A stretch of 64,000 bases of DNA, taken from assembly GCA_041395325.1 (NCBI GenBank), contig JAWLAT010000003.1, positions 62,001 through 126,000 of the forward strand, in the 5' to 3' direction. This document shows positions 27,667-35,696 of this stretch, in pieces. Position numbers and translations under genes: made by a program. Below the pieces are notes generated by a model, which worked only from the letters and a program-made list of their open reading frames with translations, was not told the DNA's origin and did not search any database. Position 1 is the first letter of the stretch; each line of letters opens with the position of its first letter. Source of the DNA: JAWLAT01 sp041395325. Its GTDB lineage: Bacteria; Pseudomonadota; Gammaproteobacteria; Xanthomonadales; SZUA-5.

Positions 27667-28971
27667 TCACACCGGCAAGTGGTTGGGCCAAGCCAGGTCG
27701 GCGAAGCGCACATGGGCAGCGTTGAAGGCGATTCGCATCACGCCGGTGTCGCCGTGTCTGTTCTTCAGCATGATCAGCTCGGCGGTACCGGTGTCCCGGG
27801 AGTCCCGCTCGGCGATTTCGTCCCGGTAGAGCGACAGCACGTGGTCGGCCTCGCGCTCGCAGTCGGACGATTCCGCGATGTCGGCCAGCGTCGGTCGCTT
27901 GTTGTTTCGTGTGTCGACGTCTCTTACCGATTGCGCCAGCGCGACCACGGCCAGATCGGTGTCTCGGGCTAGCGTCTTTAGCCCGCGGGCGATGGCTGAG
28001 ACCTCCTCTCGGCGGTTGGGCGCTTGCGGGTACGTCATTCGCTGTAGATAGTCGACAAACACCACCCGGGCGCCGGACCTGGCCCACTTGCGGACCTGGC
28101 TGGCCACGGTTTCCAGGGACGGTGCGCTTCGGTCGTAGATCCTCACCGGGAGATCGACCGTGCGGCGCATAGAGCTGGTGATGCGGCGCCACTCGTCGTC
28201 ATCGAGCTGGCCAGCGCGGATTGAGTGCAGGGCCACCCCGGAGCCCATCGACAGCAACCGGGCAGACAGTTGGGCCGCCGGCTGCTCGCCCGAGATGATC
28301 CCGATTGGCGCACCCGAGTCAGCCGCCGCCTTGGCCATAGCCAGCATCAGCGCGGTTTTCCCCATCGCCGGCCGCGCCTGGATGATCGTCAGGTCGCCTG
28401 GTAACCATCCGCCGGTGGCGGCGTCCAGCTTCCGGAAACCAGTCGTTACGCCTGGGATCTTGCCCTGCAGGTTGTATGCCGCTTCCAGGTCCCGATAGGC
28501 GGCCGTCAGTCCGTCGCGGATCGACAGCTCCCACGCCTCCTGGTCACGATCCAACCCCATCAGCGCAGTGATCGCTGCCGCGATGGCGTCCGGCTCCTGG
28601 ATGTCCACCTGCAGCTTGGTCGCGATGTCGACGGCAAGCCTGGACTTGGCCGCATCGCGGATGATCCGCACCCAGCCGGACACGCCCTTTCGGACCGGGC
28701 CAGACGTGGCCAATTCGTGCAGGTATGACAGTCCCCCGATTAGCAGGAGGTCGCCACCGCGCTCCGCGGCTTCGGCCACCGTGATCACATCCACCGGCAC
28801 GCCGGACATGCGGACCTGTTGCACCCAGTGGTAGATGCGCTGGTGCTGGACCGTGGAGAAGTGCTCGGGGCGCAGATCGCAGTTGTCCAGCTCTTCGGGT
28901 GCCAGCAGGACCAGGCCAAGTAGCGCCTGCTCAGCGTCGATCGGAATCAGCGGGTTGGGCTTCTTGGCCAT
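27667..28971 (-). CDS. dnaB: DnaB-like replicative helicase (phage type)
   Basis: Hexameric 5'-3' helicase that unwinds DNA at the replication fork, here probably for phage or satellite replication. The 434-residue protein has the N-terminal DnaB domain (DAEQALLGLVLL, HQRIYHWVQQV) and a RecA-like C-terminal domain with Walker A ARPAMGKT at 199-206, Walker B VVFVDYLQRMT and ALAQSVRDVD. The ATG at 28971 overlaps the stop of the upstream replication gene (TGATG). It is distinct from a chromosomal dnaB because it sits inside the phage-like cassette. Confidence 0.92.
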   Translation of the reverse strand: MAKKPNPLIPIDAEQALLGLVLLAPEELDNCDLRPEHFSTVQHQRIYHWVQQVRMSGVPVDVITVAEAAERGGDLLLIGGLSYLHELATSGPVRKGVSGWVRIIRDAAKSRLAVDIATKLQVDIQEPDAIAAAITALMGLDRDQEAWELSIRDGLTAAYRDLEAAYNLQGKIPGVTTGFRKLDAATGGWLPGDLTIIQARPAMGKTALMLAMAKAAADSGAPIGIISGEQPAAQLSARLLSMGSGVALHSIRAGQLDDDEWRRITSSMRRTVDLPVRIYDRSAPSLETVASQVRKWARSGARVVFVDYLQRMTYPQAPNRREEVSAIARGLKTLARDTDLAVVALAQSVRDVDTRNNKRPTLADIAESSDCEREADHVLSLYRDEIAERDSRDTGTAELIMLKNRHGDTGVMRIAFNAAHVRFADLAWPNHLPV

Positions 28972-29771
28972 CACAGTGCCCGCACTGGGATCGGTGGGCC
29001 CTCTGGCCGGTTTCCGCCGGGCGTTTTGGGCGGCGGGCGCGAAATCTCGTCGCTCCATCTCTCTTGACGTAGGTACGTCGCCGGAAGTGGGATGAAGCCG
29101 GCCAGCCACTGACCGTGATGCTCGCGACGGTTTCGGACATCAGCGATGATTTGGTCTGCGATCCGATCCAGTCGCTTCGACTGCCATGCCTGAAGTGCGG
29201 GCTTCTTTCCTTCCTTCTTCGGGTACTCGGCCCAGAATTCCGAGAACCGACACTGAGGCCTCGGCTGCGTGTCCGACGAATCAGTGTCGGCGTTGGCCGA
29301 CATGCTTTTAGCTTTTTCTGGCTCTTTCTCTGTAGCTGTATGGGCGACTTTCGCGACACTTTGCGACGTGTCGCAGTCTGTCGCGTTGTGTCGCAGGCAT
29401 TCGCGCTCCGTCGCTCGCTTCCCAGCGATCCGCTTGCGGTCCGCTTCCCGCTTGTCCTCCGCTGATCGAATCGCCCGATACGCGGAGAAATTGACGATGC
29501 GCCAGCCCCAATCGCGATGATCGTCGAGACGAACGATGCGCCGGCCTTCTTCGGCGGGTGTGCGGCTGGAAGGGTCTGGAGCTTCGAGCGCGTCCAGGCC
29601 CGCTCGGATTATGTCCACCGGAATGCCCGTTGTCCGTGCAATCGCACCGGGCGTCATGTCTACGACGCCGTGCTGGTCGCAGAGCACAAGCAACTGCTGG
29701 AATGTAACCAGCGCTTGCCAATTGTCAGCGAGCGTGCCGTCGTAGATCGAGCGAAAAATCCTTCCGTACAT
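28971..29771 (-). CDS. Phage replication O-like / initiator protein (266 aa)
   Basis: Probably binds the replication origin and recruits the adjacent DnaB. The N-terminal half has a winged-helix-like layout (RIFRSIYDGTLADNWQALVTFQQLLVLCDQHGVVDMTPGAIARTTG) ending DWGWRIVNFSAYRAIRS, typical of phage replication proteins; then comes a charged linker and a C-terminal FSEFWAEYPKKEGKKPALQAWQSKRLD motif common in phage primosomal proteins. The ATG at 29771 overlaps the previous gene's stop (TGATG). The longer frame to 29843 is not favoured. Confidence 0.75.
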   Translation of the reverse strand: MYGRIFRSIYDGTLADNWQALVTFQQLLVLCDQHGVVDMTPGAIARTTGIPVDIIRAGLDALEAPDPSSRTPAEEGRRIVRLDDHRDWGWRIVNFSAYRAIRSAEDKREADRKRIAGKRATERECLRHNATDCDTSQSVAKVAHTATEKEPEKAKSMSANADTDSSDTQPRPQCRFSEFWAEYPKKEGKKPALQAWQSKRLDRIADQIIADVRNRREHHGQWLAGFIPLPATYLRQERWSDEISRPPPKTPGGNRPEGPPIPVRAL

Positions 29772-30022
29772 CAGGCGCCAACCTGATCGTAGCAATGGCC
29801 GTAGAGCCGCTTGAGCAGGTCCAGGTCGCTCGGCGCGCGCCATTCGGTGCCCCAGATCTCGAGAGCAGCGACGCGCATCTGGTCGACGCCGGGCAAGGCG
29901 GCGATCGCGGGAATGTGCGTCGCGTGCCGATCGATCATCACAGGCACGCGCTGGCCCCGAAGCTCAATGAGAGCTACAGGGCCAGCCACGGTCTTCTTGC
30001 ACTCGATAAGGCGCGCGCGCAT
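29771..30022 (-). CDS. Small hypothetical phage-module protein (83 aa)
   Basis: No known family. The N-terminus is basic, beta-rich (GPVALIELRGQRVPVMIDRH) and the C-terminus helical (PSDLDLLKRLYGHCYDQVGA). Both ends overlap neighbours by the TGATG arrangement, which makes coding status likely. It lies between the HTH excisionase-like gene and the O-like gene. An in-frame GTG one codon upstream is an alternative start. Confidence 0.6.
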   Translation of the reverse strand: MRARLIECKKTVAGPVALIELRGQRVPVMIDRHATHIPAIAALPGVDQMRVAALEIWGTEWRAPSDLDLLKRLYGHCYDQVGA

Positions 30023-30225
30023 CACGCGGCATCCCTGCCTAGTAACACCTTGTCGAGTTCATCAGCCGAGATGATGGTCCTGCGGCCAATGCGGCGGATC
30101 TGAATCAGACCCTCGCCCCCGAGCCGATACAAGGTGTTGCGGCAGACGGCGTACGCGCGGGCGGCCTGCGAAATCGAATAGGCCCGTTGCCTGCGTTCTG
30201 CCGCCCGATCGGTTTGGTTGTTCAC
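30022..30225 (-). CDS. Excisionase-like helix-turn-helix protein (67 aa)
   Basis: A winged-helix DNA-binding protein of the HTH_17/AlpA-excisionase type: YSISQAARAYAVCRNTLYRLGGEGLIQIRRIGRRTIISADELDKVL contains the helix pair and the I-R-R-I-G-R-R wing. Such proteins control excision or early phage transcription. The GTG start at 30225 follows AGGAC by about four bases. It is the first gene of the overlapping minus-strand module and probably its regulator; no integrase gene is next to it. Confidence 0.75.
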   Translation of the reverse strand: MNNQTDRAAERRQRAYSISQAARAYAVCRNTLYRLGGEGLIQIRRIGRRTIISADELDKVLLGRDAA

Positions 30226-30514
30226 GTGCGTCCTCCACAGTTGGTGGAGGAAAACGTGGCACGCCGAATCAGCGTGCGTTAGTCACTTAATCGGCTTTCT
30301 TCGTTGACGTGTTTTCGGGCGTTATCGAGTCCGGCAAAGATGTCGCTCGCTCCGGCTTCAGAGCGGAATCAACTGTCGTTGGCTTGAGTGATGCAAGTCC
30401 TGGGCAGTCCGATCCGAATCGGTTCTGAGCCTCGCGCAGGGCCGTGCGTCGATCCAGACCATCGCGGACTTGCAGGAACCTAACCAATGAGTACGCCTCC
30501 AGTTTGTGATCATC
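30226..30514 (-). pseudogene. Possible gene remnant cut off by the IS256-type element
   Basis: Between the excisionase-like gene and the IS there is a minus-strand open frame (stop at 30287) reading LEAYSLVRFLQVRDGLDRRTALREAQNRFG and a Ser/Thr-rich tail. Its first codons fall inside the IS end, so any original N-terminus was removed or displaced. No continuation was found beyond 31933. It may be non-coding DNA. No other gene is seen in this stretch. Confidence 0.3.
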
Positions 30515-30543
30515 GAGCCTGTCCCGAATTTTGTGTGCGAGGC
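30515..30543 (+). repeat. Left inverted repeat of the IS256-type element
   Basis: Contains CTGTCCCGAATTTTGTGTGC and ends CGAGGC. It pairs with the complement of 31905-31933. Confidence 0.8.
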
Positions 30544-30567
30544 ATAGCATGAGCCGAAGGAGCATTT

Positions 30568-31845
30568 ATGCCGAGCAAGACGAAACAGAGGAATGCGGAG
30601 ATCGCGGCGCGTAGTGCGGCGTTGCCGAAGATTCCGGAAGAGGTCCTGGATCAGGTTTTCGGACCCATCGGGCCGATGACCGGGGAGCAGATCAATGCAG
30701 CCACGACGGCGCTGAAAAAGGCGCTGATCGAGCGGGCGCTGGGCGGTGAGTTGTCGCACCATCTTGGCTATCCGCCTGGCGCCGAGAGGCCGGCGGACAG
30801 CGACAATCACCGCAACGGCAGCAGCGCCAAGACGGTCCTGACCGACGACGGTCCGCTGCGCATCGAGGTGCCGCGGGACCGTGCAGGCAGCTTCGAGCCC
30901 CTGCTCGTTCCCAAGCACGAGCGGCGCTTCATCGGATTCGACGACAAGATCGTGGCGATGTACGCCCGTGGCATGACGGTGCGTGAGATCCAGGGCTTCC
31001 TGGCCGAGCAGTACGGCACCGAGGTCAGTCCTGAGTTCATCAGCACGGTCACCGACGCTGTGATGGCCGAGGTGATCGCCTGGCAGGGACGGCCGCTCGA
31101 GCCCATGTATCCGGTGGTCTTCTTCGACGCCCTGCGGGTCAAGATCCGAGAGGACGCGGTGGTGCGCAACAAGGCGGTCTACGTGGCTCTGGGCGTATTG
31201 CCGGATGGCACACGCGACATCCTGGGCCTTTGGATCGAGAGCACCGAAGGCGCGAAGTTCTGGCTCAAGGTCTTCAATGATCTGAAGACCCGCGGCGTGG
31301 CCGACATCCTGATCGCGGTTACCGATGGACTGAAGGGGATTCCGGAGGCCCTCGGCACGGTATTTCCTGCCACCACGCTGCAGACCTGCATCGTGCACCT
31401 GATCCGCAACAGCCTGGACTTTGCTGCCTGGAAGGACCGGAAGGATCTGGCTGCGGCGCTCAAGCCGATCTACAAGGCGCCCAGCGCCGAGGCCGCGGCA
31501 GCCGAGCTCAATGCCTTCGAAGCCAGCGCCTGGGGCGTGAAGTTTCCCACGGTCGTGGCGGCCTGGCGGCGCGCCTGGGACCGGGTGATCCCGTTCTTCG
31601 CCTTCCCGCCCGAGGTAAGACGGGTGATCTATACGACCAACGCGATCGAAAGCATTCACGCGCGACTGCGAAAGATCATCAAGACGCGCGGACACTTCCC
31701 CAGTGACGATGCCGCGACCAAGCTGATCTGGCTCGCCTTGCGCAACATCACGGCCGACTGGGGCCGAGCCGCCAAGGAGTGGCGCTGCGCCATGAACCAG
31801 TTCGCCATCGCCTACGGCGACCGTTTCACCGGGATGATCGACTAA
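30568..31845 (+). CDS. IS256-family (mutator-type) transposase
   Basis: A 425-residue DDE transposase of the Transposase_mut family. Visible motifs: the N-terminal QINAATTALKKALIERALGGELSHHLGY, first catalytic Asp in VVFFDALRVKI, second in IAVTDGLKGIPEA, the C-x2-H motif in LQTCIVHLIRNS, and the Glu in TTNAIESIHARLRK. It appears full length and uninterrupted, with AGGAG upstream of the ATG. A long antisense frame over the same region is a codon-bias shadow. Confidence 0.95.
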   Translation: MPSKTKQRNAEIAARSAALPKIPEEVLDQVFGPIGPMTGEQINAATTALKKALIERALGGELSHHLGYPPGAERPADSDNHRNGSSAKTVLTDDGPLRIEVPRDRAGSFEPLLVPKHERRFIGFDDKIVAMYARGMTVREIQGFLAEQYGTEVSPEFISTVTDAVMAEVIAWQGRPLEPMYPVVFFDALRVKIREDAVVRNKAVYVALGVLPDGTRDILGLWIESTEGAKFWLKVFNDLKTRGVADILIAVTDGLKGIPEALGTVFPATTLQTCIVHLIRNSLDFAAWKDRKDLAAALKPIYKAPSAEAAAAELNAFEASAWGVKFPTVVAAWRRAWDRVIPFFAFPPEVRRVIYTTNAIESIHARLRKIIKTRGHFPSDDAATKLIWLALRNITADWGRAAKEWRCAMNQFAIAYGDRFTGMID

Positions 31846-31904
31846 CATGAAATACAGATTGGCCTGTCGCATCAGGAAACTGACGCCGTGAGCCAATCAC
31901 CAAA

Positions 31905-31933
31905 GCCTCGTACACAAAAATTCAGACAGCCCC
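31905..31933 (-). repeat. Right inverted repeat of the IS256-type element
   Basis: The complement begins GGGGCTGTCTGAATTTTTGT and ends ACGAGGC, matching the left end. Confidence 0.8.
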
Positions 31934-31969
31934 TGCCAGTTGACCTGGCTCAGACTCTGAACACCGCTA

Positions 31970-32464
31970 TCAAGATGTGACAGCGCGCTTCACGGTCCTA
32001 ACAGACACACCGTACTCGTCTGCCAATTGGTCGTGCGACAAGCTGGGATCATCGGCCACGAGTTGCCGGATTGCCTCGACCTGATCCGTCGACAGCTTTG
32101 GAGGCCTGCCAATCCGCACGCCGCGTCGCCGTGCCGCCTCCATCCCCGCGATGGTTCGCTCGCTGATCAGATCACGCTCCCACTCCGCGGAGGCATTGCG
32201 CACGTGATACATGCACCGCCCCATGGCGGTGCTGGTGTCGATGTTCTCGGTCAGGCAGTGCAGCGCTATGCCGTGCATTGAGAACTCTTCCAGCGTACTG
32301 GCTGCATGTAGGACTGATCGGAACGCCCGGTCCATCTTCCAGATCACCAGCGTGTCGCCAGTTGTCAGCACATTCATGGTGGCGCTGAAACTCGGCCGGT
32401 CCCGCTGCGCGGCCGAGACGCCTTCGTCCTGAAAGATCCGCTCGCAGCCGGCGCGCCTGAGCAT
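31970..32464 (-). pseudogene. Serine recombinase (resolvase/invertase) lacking its catalytic N-terminus
   Basis: The 164-residue product matches small serine recombinases from MLRRAGCERIF onward: VSAAQRDRPSF, DTLVIWKMDRAFRS, the E-helix region SAEWERDLISERTIAGMEAARRRG, then RPPKLSTDQVEAIR and a C-terminal HTH (LADEYGVSVRTVKRAV). Complete enzymes begin about 22 residues earlier with a segment holding the nucleophilic Ser (R-V-S-T). Here an in-frame TAG lies just upstream of 32464 and only G-G-R-T-D precedes the Met, so the catalytic Ser is missing. It is therefore probably inactive, though it could still bind DNA. It lies between the IS256 and IS66 pieces. Confidence 0.8.
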
Positions 32465-32543
32465 ATCCGTCCGACCGCCCCCATCCTAGGCGGAGCCATC
32501 GAGACCCATCAGTCTGTCGATCGATTGATTGTCGGAGTGGTTG

Positions 32544-32729
32544 ATGGCCAAGGGTGTGGGTGAGCTGGTGTGGTTCATGCGCCATCTAGAGGCGGCGCGC
32601 AGTGGGTTCAGTGCTCGGGCGTATTGCCGGCAGCAGGGTTGGTCTTACTCGACCTTCATGGCCTGGCGTCTTCGGCTCTGTCGGGCGCTGGCCGGTGGTC
32701 GGCTGCGCTTTGAACGGTTCGATCGCTGA
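32544..32729 (+). CDS. tnpA: IS66 family accessory protein TnpA-like
   Basis: A 61-residue HTH-like protein: W-F-M-R-H-L-E-A-A-R-S-G-F-S then AYCRQQGWSYSTFMAWRLRL, the characteristic IS66 OrfA pattern. The ATG at 32544 is preferred over an upstream TTG at 32529. The stop overlaps the tnpB ATG (TGATG), as in intact IS66 elements. Shorter than usual, but it starts and ends sensibly. Confidence 0.7.
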   Translation: MAKGVGELVWFMRHLEAARSGFSARAYCRQQGWSYSTFMAWRLRLCRALAGGRLRFERFDR

Positions 32730-33057
32730 TGCTGGGCGGGGTGCCGGTATGGGTGTGTGCCGAGACGGTGGATTCTCGGCTGGGATTGATGGGCTGGCGC
32801 TGCGGGTGCAGGGCAGTGTGGGCGCGCACCAGGCGTTGCACTGCGCCCATGTGTTCTTCAATCGCCATCGCGACAAGGTGAAGATCCTGCGCTACGACCG
32901 CAACGGTTGGTGGCTGCTGTACAAGCGCCTGGAACGCGGTCGCTTTGCCTGCGTCGCTGGCGGTCAGTTGAGCGAGGCGGACTTGCGTCTGGTGCTCGAA
33001 GGGGTCGATCTGTCGGTCCGGCGATTGCGTCCAGTGAGCGCCAGCAAGGTCGCTTAA
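32729..33057 (+). pseudogene. tnpB: Frameshifted IS66 TnpB
   Basis: The ATG at 32729 begins VPVWVCAETVDSRLG, the usual TnpB start. The family continuation GIDGLALRVQGSVG, HVFFNRHRDKVKILRYDRNGWWLLYKRLERGRF lies in the -1 frame from about 32783. The shift occurs within CTGGGATTG, which has no obvious slippery run, so it is more likely a one-base mutation than programmed. The C-terminal part is otherwise intact to 33057. Confidence 0.8.
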
Positions 33058-33241
33058 GCCGTGGTAATTACTTCCTTAATGACGTACCGACAGGCCAATT
33101 GAGAGCGGGCAGGGTACGCCGTCCACGGGTTCGATCAGCTGTGGTGAGGCGCGGCTGACCGGCGAGTCCTAAGACCATCGCCGCGAATGGGTGGTGACTC
33201 GGGTGAGCGAACTGGCGACGGTCTTCTGGCCTATGCCCGGT

Positions 33242-33291
33242 CGGGGGGAGCGGAGCGATCCTGCGCATTCGTGCAGGGGGCGATCCCCCCG
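33242..33291 (-). terminator. Nested hairpin downstream of yidC
   Basis: CGGGGGGA (33242-33249) can pair with TCCCCCCG (33284-33291), enclosing a smaller CTGC/GCAG hairpin. It lies 23 bases beyond the yidC stop and may end the rpmH-rnpA-yidC transcript. There is no T-tract. The remaining bases from 33058 to 33313 show no gene. Confidence 0.4.
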
Positions 33292-33313
33292 CACAGATGG
33301 CGGCGCAGGCGGG

Positions 33314-34999
33314 CTACTTCTTGCCGCCGTCGACCCGCTTCATGATGAACCACTGCTGCGCCAGCGACAGCACGCCGTTGGTGGTCCAGTACAGCACCAG
33401 TCCGGCCGGGAAGAAGGCGAACATCACGCCGAACACGATTGGCAGCGACTGCAGCACGCGGCGCTGGATCGGGTCCATGCCGGGCGTCGGCGAGAGCCGC
33501 TGGGTGGCGAACATGGCCAGCGCGTTGATCACCGGCAGCACGAAATAGGGATCCTTGATCGACAGATCCTGAATCCAGCCGAAGAACGGTGCCTGGCGCA
33601 GCTCGACACTCTCCAGAATCACCCAGTACAGGGCGATGAAGACCGGAATCTGTACCAGGATGGGCAGACAGCCACCCATCGGGTTGATCTTTTCCTTCTT
33701 GAACAGCTCCATCTGCGCCATGGCCAGCTTCTGGCGATCATCGCCAAAACGCTCCTTCAGCGCTTCCAGACGTGGCTGCACCTTGCGCATCCGCGCCATC
33801 GAGCGGTATTGCGCCTCGGACAGCTTGAAGAAGGCCAGCTTGACCAGCAGGGTCAGGCCGATGATCGCCAGGCCCCAGTTGCTGGTCAGATCGTGCAGCA
33901 GCGACAGCACCCAGAACAGCGGCTTGGAGAAGAAGGTGAAGAAGCCATAGTCGACGGTCAGCTCGAGGCCGGGTGCGACTTCAGGGAGACGATCCTGCAG
34001 CTTCGGGCCGACGAAAAGGCGCGCGCTGAGTTCGGTCTGGCCACCCGCCGGCACCTGCACCGCCTGCGCCACGCCGCGAATCAGATAGCGCGGCTGGCTT
34101 GAGGTGGCACCCAGAACACCGGTCTCGTAGACCACCGGCGTGGCCGCTGGAGGAATCCAGGCCGCCACGAAGTAGTGCTGCAGCATGGCCGACCAGCCGC
34201 CGGTGATGCTGCGCTTGAAGGGGTCTTCCAGATAGTCGTCGAAAGGCAGCTTCTCGAAGCCTTCCTCCTGACTGTAGACCGCGGCCCCGGCGAAGCTGTA
34301 GCGCTCGGGATTGCTGATGAAGCCCGATGGCGAGGGCAGGGGCAAGCGATACATCAGGTAGTAGGGCGCCAGACCACGCTCGCTGGCTCCGCTGTTGTTG
34401 ATTGCGTAGTCGAGCTTGACCTCATAGCTGCCTGGCGCAATCGAATAGGTCTTGCGCACCTGCAGGCCGCTCTCGTCCTGCCAGGTGAAGACGGCGCGCA
34501 CTTCGCCATCGCCCTGGAGTTGGCTGGCGGCTGCATCGAACTGGAAGCGGGCGTTGTGATCAGGCGCGGCACCGCCGCCAGCCGGGATCAGACCCGAATG
34601 GGCCTGGAACAGCCGCTCACCGCCGTCACGCAGCAGCATCACTGGTGTTTCGTCTTCCAATGACACCGGATAGGCCAGCAGTTCGGCCTTGCGCACCGAG
34701 CCGCCGGCTTCACTGAGCTGCAGGCGCAGTAGATCGCTTTGCAGCGTGACCTCGCGTGCGTCGCCTTGCGGCGCCGAGATGGGCTCCCCAGTCACGCTGT
34801 CCGTTGGGGCGCCATCAACAGGCACGGCTGCCGAAGCGGGCAAGGCAGCCGGGACCGATTCATCCGCCAGCGGATCGGCAATGAGCGAGGACTCGACCGG
34901 TTCGACCGGCTTGGGCTGGGCGTAGTCTTCCTGCCAGGCCTGGTAGCCCAGGAAGCCGACCATGGCCAGCGCAATCAGGAAGAAGGTGCGGGTATCCAT
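33314..34999 (-). CDS. yidC: Membrane protein insertase YidC
   Basis: Inserts and folds inner-membrane proteins, alone or with SecYEG. The 561-residue protein has an N-terminal transmembrane helix (FFLIALAMVGFLGYQAW), a large periplasmic beta-supersandwich domain (about 55-340), and the conserved C-terminal five-helix core (FFTFFSKPLFWVLSLLHDLTSNWGLAIIGLT, KINPMGGCLPILVQIPVFIALYWVI, GLVLYWTTNGVLSLAQQWFI). The ATG at 34999 overlaps the rnpA stop (TGATG). The usual mnmE neighbour downstream is absent, replaced by the island. Confidence 0.97.
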   Translation of the reverse strand: MDTRTFFLIALAMVGFLGYQAWQEDYAQPKPVEPVESSLIADPLADESVPAALPASAAVPVDGAPTDSVTGEPISAPQGDAREVTLQSDLLRLQLSEAGGSVRKAELLAYPVSLEDETPVMLLRDGGERLFQAHSGLIPAGGGAAPDHNARFQFDAAASQLQGDGEVRAVFTWQDESGLQVRKTYSIAPGSYEVKLDYAINNSGASERGLAPYYLMYRLPLPSPSGFISNPERYSFAGAAVYSQEEGFEKLPFDDYLEDPFKRSITGGWSAMLQHYFVAAWIPPAATPVVYETGVLGATSSQPRYLIRGVAQAVQVPAGGQTELSARLFVGPKLQDRLPEVAPGLELTVDYGFFTFFSKPLFWVLSLLHDLTSNWGLAIIGLTLLVKLAFFKLSEAQYRSMARMRKVQPRLEALKERFGDDRQKLAMAQMELFKKEKINPMGGCLPILVQIPVFIALYWVILESVELRQAPFFGWIQDLSIKDPYFVLPVINALAMFATQRLSPTPGMDPIQRRVLQSLPIVFGVMFAFFPAGLVLYWTTNGVLSLAQQWFIMKRVDGGKK

Positions 35000-35385
35000 C
35001 AGTCGGGGGCCTCGTCGGTGGCAGTGCGGCGGGCGATGCGGCGCAAGGCCCGTTCGACCAGTTGCTCGAACTCGTCGGCAAGTCCGACCAGATCCTGCGG
35101 TCCCAGCGGTCCGCGCAGCAGCACGACCAGATCCAATGCCGGCCAGTCCGCGCAGCGACGACGAAAGCGTTCGCGCAGCTGCCGCTTGATGCCATTGCGC
35201 AACACGGCCGTGCGAGCACGTTTGCGGGCGATGGCCATGCCGAGCCGGGCGGACCCGGTGTCGTTGGGGCGCGCACGCAACAGCAGGCGTGCACTGGCCA
35301 GTCGCTCTCCCTGACCAAAGGCCAGGGCATACTCGCGGGCGGCGGTCAGTCGGACAGTGCGGGGAAAACGCTCAACCGGGCACAC
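34999..35385 (-). CDS. rnpA: Ribonuclease P protein component
   Basis: Basic protein subunit of RNase P, which matures tRNA 5' ends. It begins with the family pattern FPRTVRLTAAREYALAFGQGERL and contains ARLGMAIARKRARTAVLRNGIKRQLRERFR, which includes the RNR-type RNA-binding helix. It is 128 residues, GTG start at 35385. It follows rpmH by 35 bp and overlaps yidC directly, so the small yidD gene usually between rnpA and yidC is absent. Confidence 0.95.
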   Translation of the reverse strand: MCPVERFPRTVRLTAAREYALAFGQGERLASARLLLRARPNDTGSARLGMAIARKRARTAVLRNGIKRQLRERFRRRCADWPALDLVVLLRGPLGPQDLVGLADEFEQLVERALRRIARRTATDEAPD

Positions 35386-35420
35386 GCGCCGCAGGATCAG
35401 CTAAACGTGCCGATCAATGC

Positions 35421-35555
35421 TCAGGGGCAAAGACGCTTGCGGCCCTTGGCGCGGCGGGCGTTGATGACCGCACGGCCACCACGGGTCTTCATGCGGGCAC
35501 GAAAACCATGGGTGCGCGCACGCTTGAGATTACTGGGCTGAAATGTGCGCTTCAT
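35421..35555 (-). CDS. rpmH: 50S ribosomal protein L34
   Basis: A 44-residue protein of the large ribosomal subunit: MKRTFQPSNLKRARTHGFRA, then RMKTRGGRAVINARRAKGRK and the ending RLCP. The length and nearly every residue fit L34. The ATG at 35555 has GGAGA eight bases upstream. It is the first gene of the rpmH-rnpA-yidC unit. In most gammaproteobacteria dnaA and oriC lie divergently beyond it; here a flavoprotein gene does, and no DnaA boxes are seen in the 141-bp gap. Confidence 0.97.
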   Translation of the reverse strand: MKRTFQPSNLKRARTHGFRARMKTRGGRAVINARRAKGRKRLCP

Positions 35556-35696
35556 GGCGATCTCCAACAAAGGCGCGGAAAAAAGGAGCGGAATGGTACG
35601 TTGCTGCGGCCTGACCTGTCAAAGCCTGCGTGAGGCTGCCGTACAATCGCCGACCCGGCGCCCCAACAACCCCTGCCACCAGAGGCCTTTTGAATC

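Larger units (their letters stand above)
30515..31933 (+). mobile_element. IS256-family insertion sequence, about 1.42 kb
   Basis: Bounded by inverted repeats of about 29 bp; both contain CTGTC, GAATTTT, GTGT and CGAGGC in order, with small indels. It carries one complete mutator-type transposase. No 8-9 bp target duplication could be matched at the edges, so the boundaries may be off by a few bases. Confidence 0.85.
32544..33057 (+). mobile_element. IS66-family remnant (tnpA plus broken tnpB)
   Basis: Contains IS66-type tnpA overlapping tnpB (TGATG), but tnpB is frameshifted and the large tnpC transposase is absent. Terminal repeats were not identified. It is a decayed fragment at the right part of the island. 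Confidence 0.75.
18019..33240. mobile_element. Composite genomic island between tRNA-Ile2 and yidC
   Basis: About 15 kb of accessory DNA lies between conserved backbone genes. It contains a PIN-like gene, a three-gene unknown operon, IS3, IS256 and IS66 material, a truncated serine recombinase and a phage-like replication module. The PIN-like gene and the unknown operon look lower in GC than the flanking core genes by eye. A tRNA at one side and several mobile elements within support acquisition by transfer. The left edge is placed at the tRNA 3' end and the right edge near the hairpin downstream of yidC; both are inferred, since no att repeats or integrase were found. Confidence 0.7.

Noticed and set aside
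30358..31896. A 512-codon open frame antisense to the IS256 transposase
   Set aside because: Complement of a clear transposase. No coding signature.
35556..35696. Chromosomal origin (oriC) beside rpmH
   Set aside because: No TTATNCACA boxes, AT-rich stretch or dnaA gene in the gap or next to it.
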